A DNA stretch of 64,000 nucleotides. It comes from an uncultured Prevotellaceae bacterium. Its GTDB lineage: Bacteria > Bacteroidota > Bacteroidia > Bacteroidales > Bacteroidaceae. Both the position numbers and the translations under genes were made by a program. Positions 55,779 to 64,000 of this stretch are shown here, piece after piece (within the stretch, counting starts at the first letter, position 1; the number at the start of each line of letters is the position of its first letter). Below the pieces are notes generated by a model that was given only the letters and a program-made list of their open reading frames with translations, was not told the DNA's origin and did not search any database. The stretch spans positions 122,377 to 186,376 of the forward strand of contig CADAOD010000015.1 of NCBI GenBank assembly GCA_902789415.1, written 5' to 3'.

Positions 55779-55810
55779 AGCCCAGTCCCATTTGGGGCTG
55801 GGCTTTTTCT
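55779..55810 (+). terminator. Terminator of the lipoprotein-OmpA operon
   Basis: AGCCCAGTCCCA (55779-55790) and TGGGGCTGGGCT (55793-55804) pair along 12 positions with one G-T pair, followed by a T run. Confidence 0.9.
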
Positions 55811-55835
55811 ATAAAACAATTTAAAGGATAAGCCG

Positions 55836-56960
55836 ATGAAAAGAACAATTCTACTCACTCTCGTAAGCATCCTTACTACCATACAAGCAACTGCACAAAG
55901 CGTAGCTAATGGTTACTATCGTGTACAAAACAATGCAAGTTCACGTTACATCACCGTCAAAGACAATGCCGTTGGCCAAATTGATTATTCAAGTACCAAC
56001 GTAGATTTGAGCAACATCGTTACATGGCGTGGTTTCGACTATGTAAAAAGCAATCCTGCTTCTATTATCTATGTTGAGCAGCATGGTACGAAATACGATT
56101 TGAAAGTACAAGGCACTGGTATCTACGAGATTACCGGTGGAAGAACCTATTTGGACCTTTTACCACGCGATGGTGGTACCTATCTACTTTCGGTAACCTA
56201 TGGCGGATTTACTGGTCGTCTGTACGATAGTACAGAGGATGAGGACGAAGGTTATGTAAAGCGCACAGGTAACCAAGCATATATGTACTGGAAATTTATA
56301 CCTGTTGACACCGACAATAACTATCTTGGGTTACAACCCACCGTACAGGTTGGCGATAGTTATTACGGCACTCTGTACGCCAGCTATCCCTTTAAAGTGG
56401 TTTCTGAAGGTATCAGCGTTTATGTAGTGGATGGTGTGAAGGATGGCGTATTCCGACTGCAGGAAATAACTGATGCCGTAAAACCTGCTGCAACCCCATT
56501 GGTATTCAAATGCAACAGTAATAATCCTGCTCAGAACAAGATTATGCCAGTTACAGAAACCACTACAGCGCCAGACAACAATCAATTAAACGGCACCTAT
56601 TTTGCCAGCAATATCGAAGATCACGAAGTATACGTAAGATACAACGAGAACACTATGCGTGTATTAGGCAAGAACGATGCAGGCGAATTGGCATTCGTAA
56701 AAGCCAGCACCGACTATCTGACCAGCAAGAGATACATCCCCATGAATACTTGCTGGCTAAACGTACCAACAGGTCTCACAGGCGATTTTAAATATGTAAG
56801 TCGTGAGGATTATGCTACAGGCATCCGCGACATCAAGACTGATAGCAAGGCTAACAGCACCGATGATGCCATCTATACCCTCACAGGAACTCGTACAAGC
56901 GATAAAAACCTACGCCCTGGCATCTATATCCAGAACGGAAAGAAATTGGTTATTAAATAA
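55836..56960 (+). CDS. Secreted protein of unknown function with Prevotella-type C-terminal motif
   Basis: The 374-residue protein has a signal peptide (ATAQS). The mature part starts VANGYYRVQNNASSRYITVKDN, which resembles the opening of beta-trefoil lectin-like modules. The C terminus, IYTLTGTRTSDKNLRPGIYIQNGKKLVIK split over the last 30 residues, is a motif shared by many secreted Bacteroidales proteins (xxGxR...LxxGIYIxNGKKxxxK) and recalls a sorting tail. No promoter is visible in the 25 bases after the OmpA terminator, so it may depend on read-through. The function is unknown. Confidence 0.78.
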   Translation: MKRTILLTLVSILTTIQATAQSVANGYYRVQNNASSRYITVKDNAVGQIDYSSTNVDLSNIVTWRGFDYVKSNPASIIYVEQHGTKYDLKVQGTGIYEITGGRTYLDLLPRDGGTYLLSVTYGGFTGRLYDSTEDEDEGYVKRTGNQAYMYWKFIPVDTDNNYLGLQPTVQVGDSYYGTLYASYPFKVVSEGISVYVVDGVKDGVFRLQEITDAVKPAATPLVFKCNSNNPAQNKIMPVTETTTAPDNNQLNGTYFASNIEDHEVYVRYNENTMRVLGKNDAGELAFVKASTDYLTSKRYIPMNTCWLNVPTGLTGDFKYVSREDYATGIRDIKTDSKANSTDDAIYTLTGTRTSDKNLRPGIYIQNGKKLVIK

Positions 56961-56990
56961 AAAAAGGTTCCATTTGGGAACCTTTTTTTT
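56961..56990. terminator. Bidirectional terminator
   Basis: AAAAAGGTTCC (56961-56971) and GGAACCTTTTT (56977-56987) form a stem with A and T runs on the two sides, so it can end the secreted-protein gene on the plus strand and the outer-membrane-protein gene on the minus strand. Confidence 0.9.
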
Positions 56991-56992
56991 GC

Positions 56993-57042
56993 TAAGTACT
57001 TTTCAATTGCAAAGTACTTAGATTGCAATTGAAAAGTACCTA
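56993..57042. repeat. Long intergenic hairpin repeat
   Basis: TAAGTACTTTTCAATTGCAA (56993-57012) and TTGCAATTGAAAAGTACCTA (57023-57042) are inverted repeats matching at 19 of 20 positions with a 10-base loop. The loop (57013-57022) contains a further AGTACTT. It lies in the 3' region of the minus-strand gene, before the bidirectional terminator. Confidence 0.85.
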
Positions 57043-57055
57043 AAGAAAAATATGC

Positions 57056-58150
57056 TTAGAAAATAGTCTTGGTGAAACGAACTTGGAGTACAGGATAAAC
57101 CTTAACACCACCAAGCAAATCTACCCAAGTACCAACCTTACCGCTAATATTCTCTACATCATGCGTCAGGTCGGTGCCATCGTGGGTAATCAGGCTTGGT
57201 GTACCGCCCCAGAACATCATACCGGCATCGAAAGATACGTGCCAATCGTCATGACTCTTCATCAGCTTGCCACCATAACCAAAACCAACATAAGGCTTAA
57301 AGCTGTTGCTCTTGGCGCTAACTTTAACCATACCATCATTAGAATCACCCTCCATGATATAAGCCTCGCCAGTCTCCTTATTATCACCTACATGGAATCC
57401 CATGCGACCAAAATCAACAATCTTCTGACGGTAAGCCTCGGTAAGGAACACATCCATACCAGGATTCTGGGCGGTTCCATCTCCATCAATATGGATGATA
57501 GGCTCATCAGCCACACACTTCTCGTACAACTGGTTGTACATGCTTACAGCCAGCAGCGAAGTCATAGCTGTGGTAGAGTTTTCGGCATAGGCAAACTGCG
57601 AAGGACCCCAATAAAAACCAGCAGTTACATGCCAGTGCTTATTTTTAAAGGGGAACACATCTACCAAGAACTTAAAGTTATTAACGGTTGGCTTACCCAC
57701 CATCTCAACCTCGTCATCAACCGTAAAACCAGTAAGTTCCTTCAGCATTTTTGAGAGACGGTCGAAGGTAGTTTCTACACGATTACCGTTGGCATCGTAA
57801 GCTACTGCTGGCTGACCACCTACCTCTACAGGGAAGTAGATGCTCTGCTTAAAACGGGGCATATACTCATAACCTAAACGCAACTGCACGTTATCGTAGA
57901 TGCGTGAGGCTACGTCAATACCAATACCAGTAGTACCGGCTGTAAGCGACACATCGAGATTTTGGAAAATACGAATAGGCTCAGAACAACCTCCTTCTTT
58001 CTCAGCCACTGTATTACCAACATTAACAACAATATTTTGCTGTATATTAACAGTTTTATTGTTCTCATAGACATTCACGGTGTCTTTGGTCTGAGAAAAT
58101 GCTACAAGACAAAATGGCATAGCCATCGCTGCTAAAACAATCTTTTTCAT
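57056..58150 (-). CDS. Outer-membrane beta-barrel protein of unknown function
   Basis: The 364-residue protein has a signal peptide (VAFSQ), a short Asn/Val-rich N-terminal part, then amphipathic strands (LDVSLTAGTTGIGIDVASRIYDNVQLRLGYEYMPRF, WHVTAGFYWGPSQF, WHVSFDAGMMFWGG). It ends VLQVRFTKTIF with a terminal Phe, as in outer-membrane barrels. I do not recognise a named family. It starts 26 bases after a small lipoprotein gene and probably belongs to the der operon. The hairpin at 56993-57042 lies behind it. Confidence 0.72.
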   Translation of the reverse strand: MKKIVLAAMAMPFCLVAFSQTKDTVNVYENNKTVNIQQNIVVNVGNTVAEKEGGCSEPIRIFQNLDVSLTAGTTGIGIDVASRIYDNVQLRLGYEYMPRFKQSIYFPVEVGGQPAVAYDANGNRVETTFDRLSKMLKELTGFTVDDEVEMVGKPTVNNFKFLVDVFPFKNKHWHVTAGFYWGPSQFAYAENSTTAMTSLLAVSMYNQLYEKCVADEPIIHIDGDGTAQNPGMDVFLTEAYRQKIVDFGRMGFHVGDNKETGEAYIMEGDSNDGMVKVSAKSNSFKPYVGFGYGGKLMKSHDDWHVSFDAGMMFWGGTPSLITHDGTDLTHDVENISGKVGTWVDLLGGVKVYPVLQVRFTKTIF

Positions 58151-58176
58151 TTTGATAGTTATTTGTTATTTCATAA

Positions 58177-58560
58177 TTATTTCATTCTCCACCGCCCATT
58201 TTGTTCCACCATCGGCACCACCACCTCCTCGGTGGTAGAGTCGCCGTAGCAGAGCAACAGCAGTACATTGGTATAGCCAGCCAGACTATCGGTATAAGCT
58301 CGCGAAACGCTTACTTCGTGAATACCTTTGCGAGCTTCTACTTGCTGCGCCACAAACTGCTTATATCCCTCAATCAATTGCGAGCGATAATCAGCAGGCA
58401 GCGAATCGGCCATGAACCGGCCCTCCATAAACTGCTCGTACTCGCCCTTCACTAAATGAGTATAGTAGCCCTTAGCTGCCAAGGCCGCTTGATCTTCGCG
58501 GCTGACATCGCTACAGGCTACTACTATAACTATCAATATAAGATAGACGAGCTTACGCAT
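58177..58560 (-). CDS. Small lipoprotein, DUF4878-like
   Basis: The 127-residue lipoprotein has a signal peptide ending VVACS (Cys at about 16). The mature part, with AAKGYYTHLVKGEYEQFMEG and a C-terminal EVVVPMVEQNGRWRMK, looks like a small NTF2-like fold of the DUF4878 kind (helices, then curved strands ending in a Trp-containing strand). It overlaps the der stop in TAATG, so it is translationally coupled to the GTPase gene. The function is unknown. Confidence 0.75.
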   Translation of the reverse strand: MRKLVYLILIVIVVACSDVSREDQAALAAKGYYTHLVKGEYEQFMEGRFMADSLPADYRSQLIEGYKQFVAQQVEARKGIHEVSVSRAYTDSLAGYTNVLLLLCYGDSTTEEVVVPMVEQNGRWRMK

Positions 58561-59873
58561 TACTTCTGACGGATAAATACATTAATAGGACTACCAGTAA
58601 GCTCCCAATTCTCACGAATCTTATTCTCCAGGAAGCGCTTGTAAGGCTCCTTTACGTACTGAGGCAGGTTAGCATAGAACACGAAAGTTGGAATTTGCGT
58701 GTCGGGCACCTGAGCCACGTACTTAATCTTAATATACTTACCTTTTACTGATGGTGGTGGGAAGGCCTCGATCAAAGGCAGCATCACCTCGTTAAGCTTC
58801 GAGGTACCAATCTTTGCCTTGCGGTTCAGGTAAACCTGCTTGGCAGTCTCCAGCACCTTAAAGATACGCTGCTTGGTGAGGGCCGAAGCAAAGATGATGG
58901 GGAAGTCGACAAACGGCGCCATACGCTTACGGATGGCATTCTCGAAGGTTTTAATAACCTCTTGCGACTTGTCCTCAACCAAATCCCACTTATTAACTAC
59001 TACAACCAGCGATTTGTTGTTCTTCTGAATCAACTGGAAGATGTTCATATCCTGAGCCTCGATACCACGGGTGGCGTCGAGCATCAGCACACACACATCG
59101 CTATTCTCGATGGCACGGATAGAACGCATCACCGAATAGAACTCCAAATCCTCGGTTACCTTATTTTTTCGACGGATACCTGCAGTATCTACCAGATAGA
59201 AGTCGAAACCGAACTTATCGTAACGAGTGTAGATACTATCACGAGTTGTACCGGCGATATCGGTTACTATGTTACGATCCTCGCCAATAAAAGCATTGAT
59301 GATACTCGACTTACCAGCATTAGGACGACCTACCACCGCAAAACGGGGGATACCATCCTCAAGCTCGTCCTTGGGCTTCTCGGGCAGAATCTCGAGAACC
59401 TTGTCGAGCAGGTCGCCTGTTCCGCTACCTGTGGCAGCAGAGATAGGATACGGATCGCCAAGACCAAGCTTATAGAACTCGTACTGGTCGTACAGGTCCT
59501 TACCATCGTCGGCCTTGTTAGCCACCAGGATAACGGGCAGTTTGGCACGACGCAAAATCTGCGCTACGTCCATGTCCCAACCAGTAACACCATTATTAAT
59601 ATCGCAGAGGAAGAGTACGAGATCGGCCTCTTCGGTGGCAATAATCACCTGCTTGCGAATCTCCTCTTCGAATACATCGTCGCTATTTACAACCCAGCCG
59701 CCAGTATCGACAACTGAGAACTCGCGACCGTTCCATTCGCACTTACCATACTGGCGATCGCGAGTGGTACCAGCCTCGTTGCTAACAATCGCATGACGCG
59801 TCTTTGTCAGTCGGTTGAACAGTGTAGACTTACCCACATTAGGGCGTCCTACAATTGCTACTAAATTTCCCAT
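58560..59873 (-). CDS. der: Der (EngA), tandem GTPase for 50S ribosome assembly
   Basis: The 437-residue protein has two GTPase domains. The first starts [18 protein letters not shown], with DTGG and NKAD. The second starts [18 protein letters not shown], with DTAGIRRK and NKWDLVE. A C-terminal KH-like domain follows. It acts in maturation of the large ribosomal subunit. It lies 47 bases after era, with a fragment of a dispersed repeat (59884-59912) in the gap. Confidence 0.98.
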   Translation of the reverse strand: MGNLVAIVGRPNVGKSTLFNRLTKTRHAIVSNEAGTTRDRQYGKCEWNGREFSVVDTGGWVVNSDDVFEEEIRKQVIIATEEADLVLFLCDINNGVTGWDMDVAQILRRAKLPVILVANKADDGKDLYDQYEFYKLGLGDPYPISAATGSGTGDLLDKVLEILPEKPKDELEDGIPRFAVVGRPNAGKSSIINAFIGEDRNIVTDIAGTTRDSIYTRYDKFGFDFYLVDTAGIRRKNKVTEDLEFYSVMRSIRAIENSDVCVLMLDATRGIEAQDMNIFQLIQKNNKSLVVVVNKWDLVEDKSQEVIKTFENAIRKRMAPFVDFPIIFASALTKQRIFKVLETAKQVYLNRKAKIGTSKLNEVMLPLIEAFPPPSVKGKYIKIKYVAQVPDTQIPTFVFYANLPQYVKEPYKRFLENKIRENWELTGSPINVFIRQK

Positions 59874-59883
59874 ACTTTATATA

Positions 59884-59912
59884 TTTTGGCACGGATTACA
59901 TAGATTAAAACG
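59884..59912. repeat. Fragment of the dispersed intergenic repeat
   Basis: TTTTGGCACG at 59884-59893 and ATTACA at 59895-59900 match the left end of the palindromic repeat at 27410-27426, with one G for A difference between them. GATTAAAACGG follows. Confidence 0.6.
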
Positions 59913-59920
59913 GAAGAACC

Positions 59921-60808
59921 TTACTCTGGGTTGTACCCGAAGTGATTAAGTTCTTTCTCAGAGCTACGCCAGTCCTTATCCACTTTTACGAATATCTCGA
60001 GGAAGATAGGCTTGGCGAAGAACTTTTCGAGCGATTTGCGGGCCTCGGTGCTTACCTTTTTGAGGGCTACCCCCTGGTGGCCGATGATGATACCCTTTTG
60101 CGAGTCGCGCTCCACATAAATGATGGCATTGATGTGGATGTGCTTATCATCCTCCTTGAATCGCTCCACAGCTACCTCTACACTGTAAGGTATCTCCTTA
60201 TCATAGTAGAGAAGTATCTTTTCGCGGATAATCTCCGACACGAAGAATCGTGCGGGCTTATCAGTTAACTGATCTTTATCAAAATAAGCCGGACTCTCGG
60301 GCAGGAGCTCCTGGATACGCTTCAGCAAAATATCCACGCCGAACTTATTCTTTGCCGAAATAGGCAGAATCTCTGCCTTAGGCAGCAGGGCATGCCACTT
60401 ATCTACAATGGCCGCCAATTGTGCATTACCGCCCGTCAACTCATCAATCTTGTTAATGAGCAGCAGTACTGGCAGGTTTAGCCTCTGCACTTTCTCAAGG
60501 AAGTCCATGTTCTTTTCGGGGTTCTCTACCACGTCGGTCACGTAGAGCAGCACATCCGCATCCTGGAGGGCCGACTCAGAGAACGCCAACATTGACTCCT
60601 GTAGCTTATAATTAGGCTTGAGCACACCTGGGGTATCCGAGAACACAATCTGCATCTCGGGTGTATTCACGATACCCATGATACGATGACGGGTGGTCTG
60701 AGCCTTAAATGTGGCAATAGAAATACGCTCACCAACCAGCTGGTTCATGAGCGTACTTTTGCCTACGTTGGGATTTCCAACAATATTTACGAATCCTGCT
60801 TTATGCAT
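59921..60808 (-). CDS. era: Era, GTPase for 30S ribosome assembly
   Basis: The 295-residue GTPase begins [27 protein letters not shown], with the G1 motif GNPNVGKS, G2 region AQTTRHRIMG, G3 DTPG and G4 NKID. The C-terminal KH domain has GIIIGHQGVALKKV. It binds the 3' end of 16S rRNA. The ATG at 60808 is preferred to an in-frame TTG at 60820, which nearly abuts the fabH stop. It lies in the yceD-rpmF-fabH-era-der series. Confidence 0.97.
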   Translation of the reverse strand: MHKAGFVNIVGNPNVGKSTLMNQLVGERISIATFKAQTTRHRIMGIVNTPEMQIVFSDTPGVLKPNYKLQESMLAFSESALQDADVLLYVTDVVENPEKNMDFLEKVQRLNLPVLLLINKIDELTGGNAQLAAIVDKWHALLPKAEILPISAKNKFGVDILLKRIQELLPESPAYFDKDQLTDKPARFFVSEIIREKILLYYDKEIPYSVEVAVERFKEDDKHIHINAIIYVERDSQKGIIIGHQGVALKKVSTEARKSLEKFFAKPIFLEIFVKVDKDWRSSEKELNHFGYNPE

Positions 60809-60820
60809 TTCCTTTGTCAA

Positions 60821-61825
60821 TTACTTATTGCCATCATAGGCCCACTTGTAATAAGAAGCTCCATGAACGAATCCAGCACCAAAGGCGGTGAAGATCATGT
60901 TGTCGCCCTTCTTCAACTTATTCTCGTATTCCCATAAGGCAAGTGGTATCGTAGCGGCACTCGTATTTCCGTAGCGTTCGATGTTTACCATCACCTGCTC
61001 CATAGGCAACTCCAGGCGCTTGGCTACTGCCTCGATGATACGCATGTTAGCCTGATGAGGAACCACCCACTGGATATTATCCTTGTCGAGACCATTGCGC
61101 TCAGCGATGATAGCACAGTCGTTACTCATGTTTGTTACTGCATAACGGAACACAGTACGACCCTCCTGGTAGAGGTAGTGCAGACGATGATCAACAGTGA
61201 AATGCGACGGTGGGCAGACCGAACCTCCAGCCTTCAGGTGCAGGAACGGAAGTCCCTTACCATCAGTACGGAAATAAGAATCCATCACACCGATATTCTG
61301 TTCCTCGGTAGCCTCGAGCAGAACGGCAGCTGCACCATCTCCGAAGAGAGGACAAGTCTGACGGTCCTTATAGTCAACCACCGACGACATCTTATCGGCA
61401 CCGATGACGATGATTTTCTTGTAGCGTCCGCTCTGAATCATCGTAGCTGCCACGTCGAGTGTGTAGAGAAATCCACAGCAAGCACCCCAGAAATCGAATG
61501 CGAATGCATTCTTCAGTCCGAGTTTGCCTAATACGATAGAGGCTGTGGAAGGGAACTTATAATCAGCTGTTGAGGTGGTAACGATAAGTGCGTCGATAGA
61601 GTCTGGATCAACTCCGGTCTTTTGCATCAGCTGCTTGGCTGCCTTACGAGCCATGTAGCTGGTACCGAGACCTTCCTCTGTAAGAATGTGACGCTCCTTG
61701 ATACCAACGCGCGTCATGATCCACTCATCGTTGGTGTCGACCATACGCGACAACTCATCGTTGTTCAGTATATAGTCGGGCACATAACCGCCTACACCAG
61801 TGATTATCGCATTGATTCTATCCAT
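60821..61825 (-). CDS. fabH: 3-oxoacyl-ACP synthase III
   Basis: The 334-residue condensing enzyme starts fatty acid synthesis from acetyl-CoA and malonyl-ACP. The catalytic Cys is in [14 protein letters not shown], the His in [12 protein letters not shown] and the Asn in [13 protein letters not shown]. The N terminus ([18 protein letters not shown]) is typical. It overlaps rpmF in TAATG. In many bacteria plsX lies between rpmF and fabH; here it is absent. Confidence 0.97.
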   Translation of the reverse strand: MDRINAIITGVGGYVPDYILNNDELSRMVDTNDEWIMTRVGIKERHILTEEGLGTSYMARKAAKQLMQKTGVDPDSIDALIVTTSTADYKFPSTASIVLGKLGLKNAFAFDFWGACCGFLYTLDVAATMIQSGRYKKIIVIGADKMSSVVDYKDRQTCPLFGDGAAAVLLEATEEQNIGVMDSYFRTDGKGLPFLHLKAGGSVCPPSHFTVDHRLHYLYQEGRTVFRYAVTNMSNDCAIIAERNGLDKDNIQWVVPHQANMRIIEAVAKRLELPMEQVMVNIERYGNTSAATIPLALWEYENKLKKGDNMIFTAFGAGFVHGASYYKWAYDGNK

Positions 61826-62016
61826 TACTCAGCTACGCTTTCCTCAATCTTGATAGCTACCTTACCACGATAGTAACCACAGGTGGGGCATACAGTGTGA
61901 TAAACATAATATGCACCACAGTTAGGACATACTGCCAGTGTGGGAGCTACTGCCTTGTCATGAGTACGACGCTTGAGTGTACGAGTCTTTGACTGTCTTC
62001 TTTTAGGATGTGCCAT
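61825..62016 (-). CDS. rpmF: 50S ribosomal protein L32
   Basis: The 63-residue protein has the L32 start [21 protein letters not shown] and a zinc ribbon with two CxxC pairs (CPNC and CPTC, about residues 30-46). It is thus the zinc-binding form. It lies 46 bases after yceD and overlaps fabH by one base, linking ribosome and fatty acid synthesis genes. Confidence 0.97.
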   Translation of the reverse strand: MAHPKRRQSKTRTLKRRTHDKAVAPTLAVCPNCGAYYVYHTVCPTCGYYRGKVAIKIEESVAE

Positions 62017-62062
62017 AATTCTATAATACTTTTAAATGTTTAACTTTCAATTTTTAATTAAA

Positions 62063-62584
62063 TTACTCTTTCAATTTCAAGAGTGCTTCCCAGCGGGGGT
62101 CGATGGGCTGGTCGGACTCCTCATCGCTGCTTCGGTCAGCTGACAGCTCTTCCAGAGCTTTCGTCATAGCAGGGTTGCACTTGCCAGGTGCATGCACATG
62201 CCTGATGGGTATTATCAACGCCACAAACTCATAGATAATCCACGAAGTGTCGAGTATTCCTTCGTCCTCAGGCACTACGATGATATCATCTTCCTCTGAG
62301 TATTCGCTTCCGAGCTTTACAACCAAACGGTTGTCGGTTTCTACCGACTGTTCCATATCGTCTAAGCATCGGTCGCATGGTACAATAACGGTGCCTTCGG
62401 TATGAAACAGGAGTTCGAAAAAGCCGGTTGCCTTGCGTATAGACACCGACACGTGCAAAGAGCCCCTCTTCACTTCAGCACCATCCAAAGCCTCGAAGTA
62501 AGTATCGTCCAAATCGAAAGCCAAGGTTGTTTCCTCGCTTACCAGACTCTTCAAATCTAACTTCAACTGCTCCAGACTATTCAT
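62063..62584 (-). CDS. YceD/DUF177 family protein
   Basis: The 173-residue protein belongs to the YceD (DUF177) family, whose gene nearly always precedes rpmF and which is linked to 23S rRNA accumulation in plants and bacteria. Signature segments are CDRCLDDMEQSVETD (about 90-104) and the C-terminal IPIRHVHAPGKCNPAM with DPRWEALLKLKE at the end. It has its own -7 box TAACTTTG at 62633-62626. A small hairpin with stem GCGCA/TGCGC (62601-62614) lies in its leader. Confidence 0.92.
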   Translation of the reverse strand: MNSLEQLKLDLKSLVSEETTLAFDLDDTYFEALDGAEVKRGSLHVSVSIRKATGFFELLFHTEGTVIVPCDRCLDDMEQSVETDNRLVVKLGSEYSEEDDIIVVPEDEGILDTSWIIYEFVALIIPIRHVHAPGKCNPAMTKALEELSADRSSDEESDQPIDPRWEALLKLKE

Positions 62585-62625
62585 TATTCTACACTTTTAA
62601 GCGCAATAATGCGCTATACGGGCTG

Positions 62626-62633
62626 CAAAGTTA
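62626..62633 (-). promoter_or_regulatory. -7 box of the yceD-rpmF-fabH operon
   Basis: The minus strand reads TAACTTTG at 62633-62626, about 40 bases before the ATG at 62584. No clear -33 box was seen. Confidence 0.55.
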
Positions 62634-62730
62634 CAACTTTTTTTTCAATGAAAGCACGGTTATTTTATTTTTTTATCATTTTAGTGCAAAATACTTAGTT
62701 ATCAGGCCCTTATATTACACAAAATACGGG

Positions 62731-63846
62731 TTATTTGTGCAATTCTACGCGAAAAGTAGTGCCTTTTTCGAGTTCGGATGACTTCACAAAAATCTTACCT
62801 TTATGATAGTCTTCAACAATACGCCGAGCCAACGAAAGACCCAATCCCCAACCACGCTGCTTGGTGGTAAATCCTGGGGTAAACACATGGTTGATATCCT
62901 TTTTGCGGATACCCTTACCTGTATCAGAAACTTCGATAGCCACACGATGCTCCTCATCCATCAGTCGGATAGTGATCTTACCAACTCCTTCCATCGCATC
63001 AACAGCATTCTTACAAAGATTCTCAATCACCCACTCAAAAAGCGAGGCATTCATATTCACCGTTATCTCCTCATCAGGCAACAGGGTTATTATTTCCACT
63101 TTATTTGATGTGCGACGCCGCATATAATCCACCACATGTGCAATCACCTCATTCATCGATCCAGGTGTTGGTTCGGGCAACGAACCAATCTTCGAGAAAC
63201 GCTCGGCAATGCGTTCCAAACGCTTTACGTCCTTATCCATCTCAGGTATCAGGTCATCGTCAGGATGATTCTCTTTCAGAATTTCTACCCATGCCATCAA
63301 ACTGGAGATAGGGGTACCTAACTGATGAGCGGTTTCTTTTGACAAACCGACCCAGACCTTATTCTGTTCAGCCTTTTTTGAAGAGAGTAATGCAAAGATT
63401 GCCACCACTACAAAAATCATCACTACCCCTAACTGCCAATAGGGATATTGCGACAAACGCTTAAGCAAAACCGACTCATCGTAGCACACGATCTGACTAC
63501 CTACCACAATGGTATCGCCAGCCTTCAACATACGCTGCGCCAACTGTTCGAGATGCAGCGTATCTTGAATATTGCGGTAATCATCAATTTCACCTTTATC
63601 GTTTAACACAATCACTGGGATAGTAGTGTTACCTTGCATCACATCAAGAACTAACGAAAGATCGGTATTTTCATCGGCATGATTCAAGGCATGAAGTGCT
63701 TGTGCCCATACTTCCATCTTCTTACGCTCTTCGTTAGAGAGGTCTTTTACCAAAAAATGTGATACCAACAAGGAGGTAACAGCTATTATCACAGCTGCTA
63801 TCACCAGGAGAATCTTGGTTTGTCTAATTCTGTCTGTCCATTGCAT
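62731..63846 (-). CDS. Sensor histidine kinase
   Basis: The 371-residue kinase has two membrane helices (about 11-33 and 137-155) enclosing a periplasmic region of about 100 residues. There is no HAMP domain. The DHp region contains ETAHQLGTPISSLMAWVEIL with the phospho-acceptor His174. The ATPase domain has NLCKNAVDAMEG, VSDTGKGIRKKD, VFTPGFTTKQRGWGLGLSLARR. The ATG at 63846 is used; a longer frame would run back into 5S rRNA. It begins 16 bases after the rRNA-operon terminator. No response regulator is adjacent. Confidence 0.92.
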   Translation of the reverse strand: MQWTDRIRQTKILLVIAAVIIAVTSLLVSHFLVKDLSNEERKKMEVWAQALHALNHADENTDLSLVLDVMQGNTTIPVIVLNDKGEIDDYRNIQDTLHLEQLAQRMLKAGDTIVVGSQIVCYDESVLLKRLSQYPYWQLGVVMIFVVVAIFALLSSKKAEQNKVWVGLSKETAHQLGTPISSLMAWVEILKENHPDDDLIPEMDKDVKRLERIAERFSKIGSLPEPTPGSMNEVIAHVVDYMRRRTSNKVEIITLLPDEEITVNMNASLFEWVIENLCKNAVDAMEGVGKITIRLMDEEHRVAIEVSDTGKGIRKKDINHVFTPGFTTKQRGWGLGLSLARRIVEDYHKGKIFVKSSELEKGTTFRVELHK

Positions 63847-63861
63847 ACATATATATAAACG

Positions 63862-63892
63862 AAAAAACCCCGAGAATATTGTATTCTCGAGG
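63862..63892 (-). terminator. Terminator of the rRNA operon
   Basis: On the minus strand CCTCGAGAATA (63892-63882) and TATTCTCGGGG (63878-63868) pair with one G-T, followed by six T (63867-63862). Confidence 0.9.
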
Positions 63893-63907
63893 CTCTTCTT
63901 AAAAAAA

Positions 63908-64000
<93 letters not shown>

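Overview
This window reads as chromosomal core sequence of a Bacteroidota bacterium, most likely a Prevotella-type Bacteroidales member. Four things suggest this. Genes rarely carry a purine-rich Shine-Dalgarno. Many transcripts start behind the Bacteroidota promoter pattern (TTTG, about 20 bases, then TAnnTTTG). Several families typical of the group are present (DUF3943, DUF5020, DUF5683 and DUF3316 proteins, an OstA-like protein, a tricorn-type S41 peptidase). Lipoprotein signals with acidic residues after the cysteine also recur. No phage, insertion sequence, CRISPR array or plasmid gene was seen.

Layout. 1-1.4 kb: the 5' part of ftsH with rsfS, read leftward. 1.6 kb: tRNA-Gln. 1.7-4.1 kb: a large outer-membrane repeat/DUF3943 protein. 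4.3-7.4 kb: clpS-clpA-aat, an N-degron operon. 7.4-10.9 kb, leftward: a membrane PP2C phosphatase fused to an RsbW-like kinase domain, an SLC13-type permease and a STAS protein. 11.2-11.5 kb: a probable non-coding RNA almost free of C. 11.5-26.5 kb, leftward: MATE transporter, tRNA-Val, then a long run transcribed clpP, clpX, recQ, guaB, two parvulin chaperones, an OstA-like protein and mutL, with tig upstream. 26.6-30.9 kb: lptB diverges from a lipid-transport ABC pair (mlaE-mlaF type), followed by a second partner-switching module (RsbW-like, STAS, unusual membrane HATPase). 31-34.1 kb, leftward: a small lipoprotein, then surE-lpxB-DUF5020. 34.2-44.6 kb, rightward: parA-parB-DUF5683-mltD-relA/spoT-pectinesterase-tricorn peptidase. 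44.6-52.2 kb: merR (leftward), alaS, parC, a DUF3316 protein and an S41 lipoprotein. 52.3 kb: tRNA-Leu. 52.5-57 kb: an apparently highly expressed lipoprotein-OmpA operon and a secreted protein. 57-64 kb, leftward: an outer-membrane protein, a lipoprotein, der, era, fabH, rpmF, yceD, a histidine kinase and the end of an rRNA operon (5S).

How the genes work together. Protein quality control is heavily represented: ftsH, clpS-clpA-aat, clpP-clpX, tig and the periplasmic parvulins. ClpA carries the classical IGF loop for docking on ClpP, whereas ClpX has VGY at that place. Envelope assembly is covered by lptB, the OstA-like protein, lpxB, the mla-type ABC pair and the OMP chaperones. Two partner-switching modules occur about 20 kb apart with no sigma factor nearby, and one is operonic with a transporter.

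The best candidates for something undescribed are: (i) the C-depleted, UUAG-rich RNA near 11.2-11.5 kb and the operator-like repeats before it; (ii) the two partner-switching modules, one with a kinase-like protein that lacks a phosphoacceptor domain; (iii) the abundant lipoprotein paired with OmpA; (iv) a 16-base element placed identically upstream of the tRNA-Gln and lipoprotein-OmpA promoters. All functions are read from sequence only; no database search was run.
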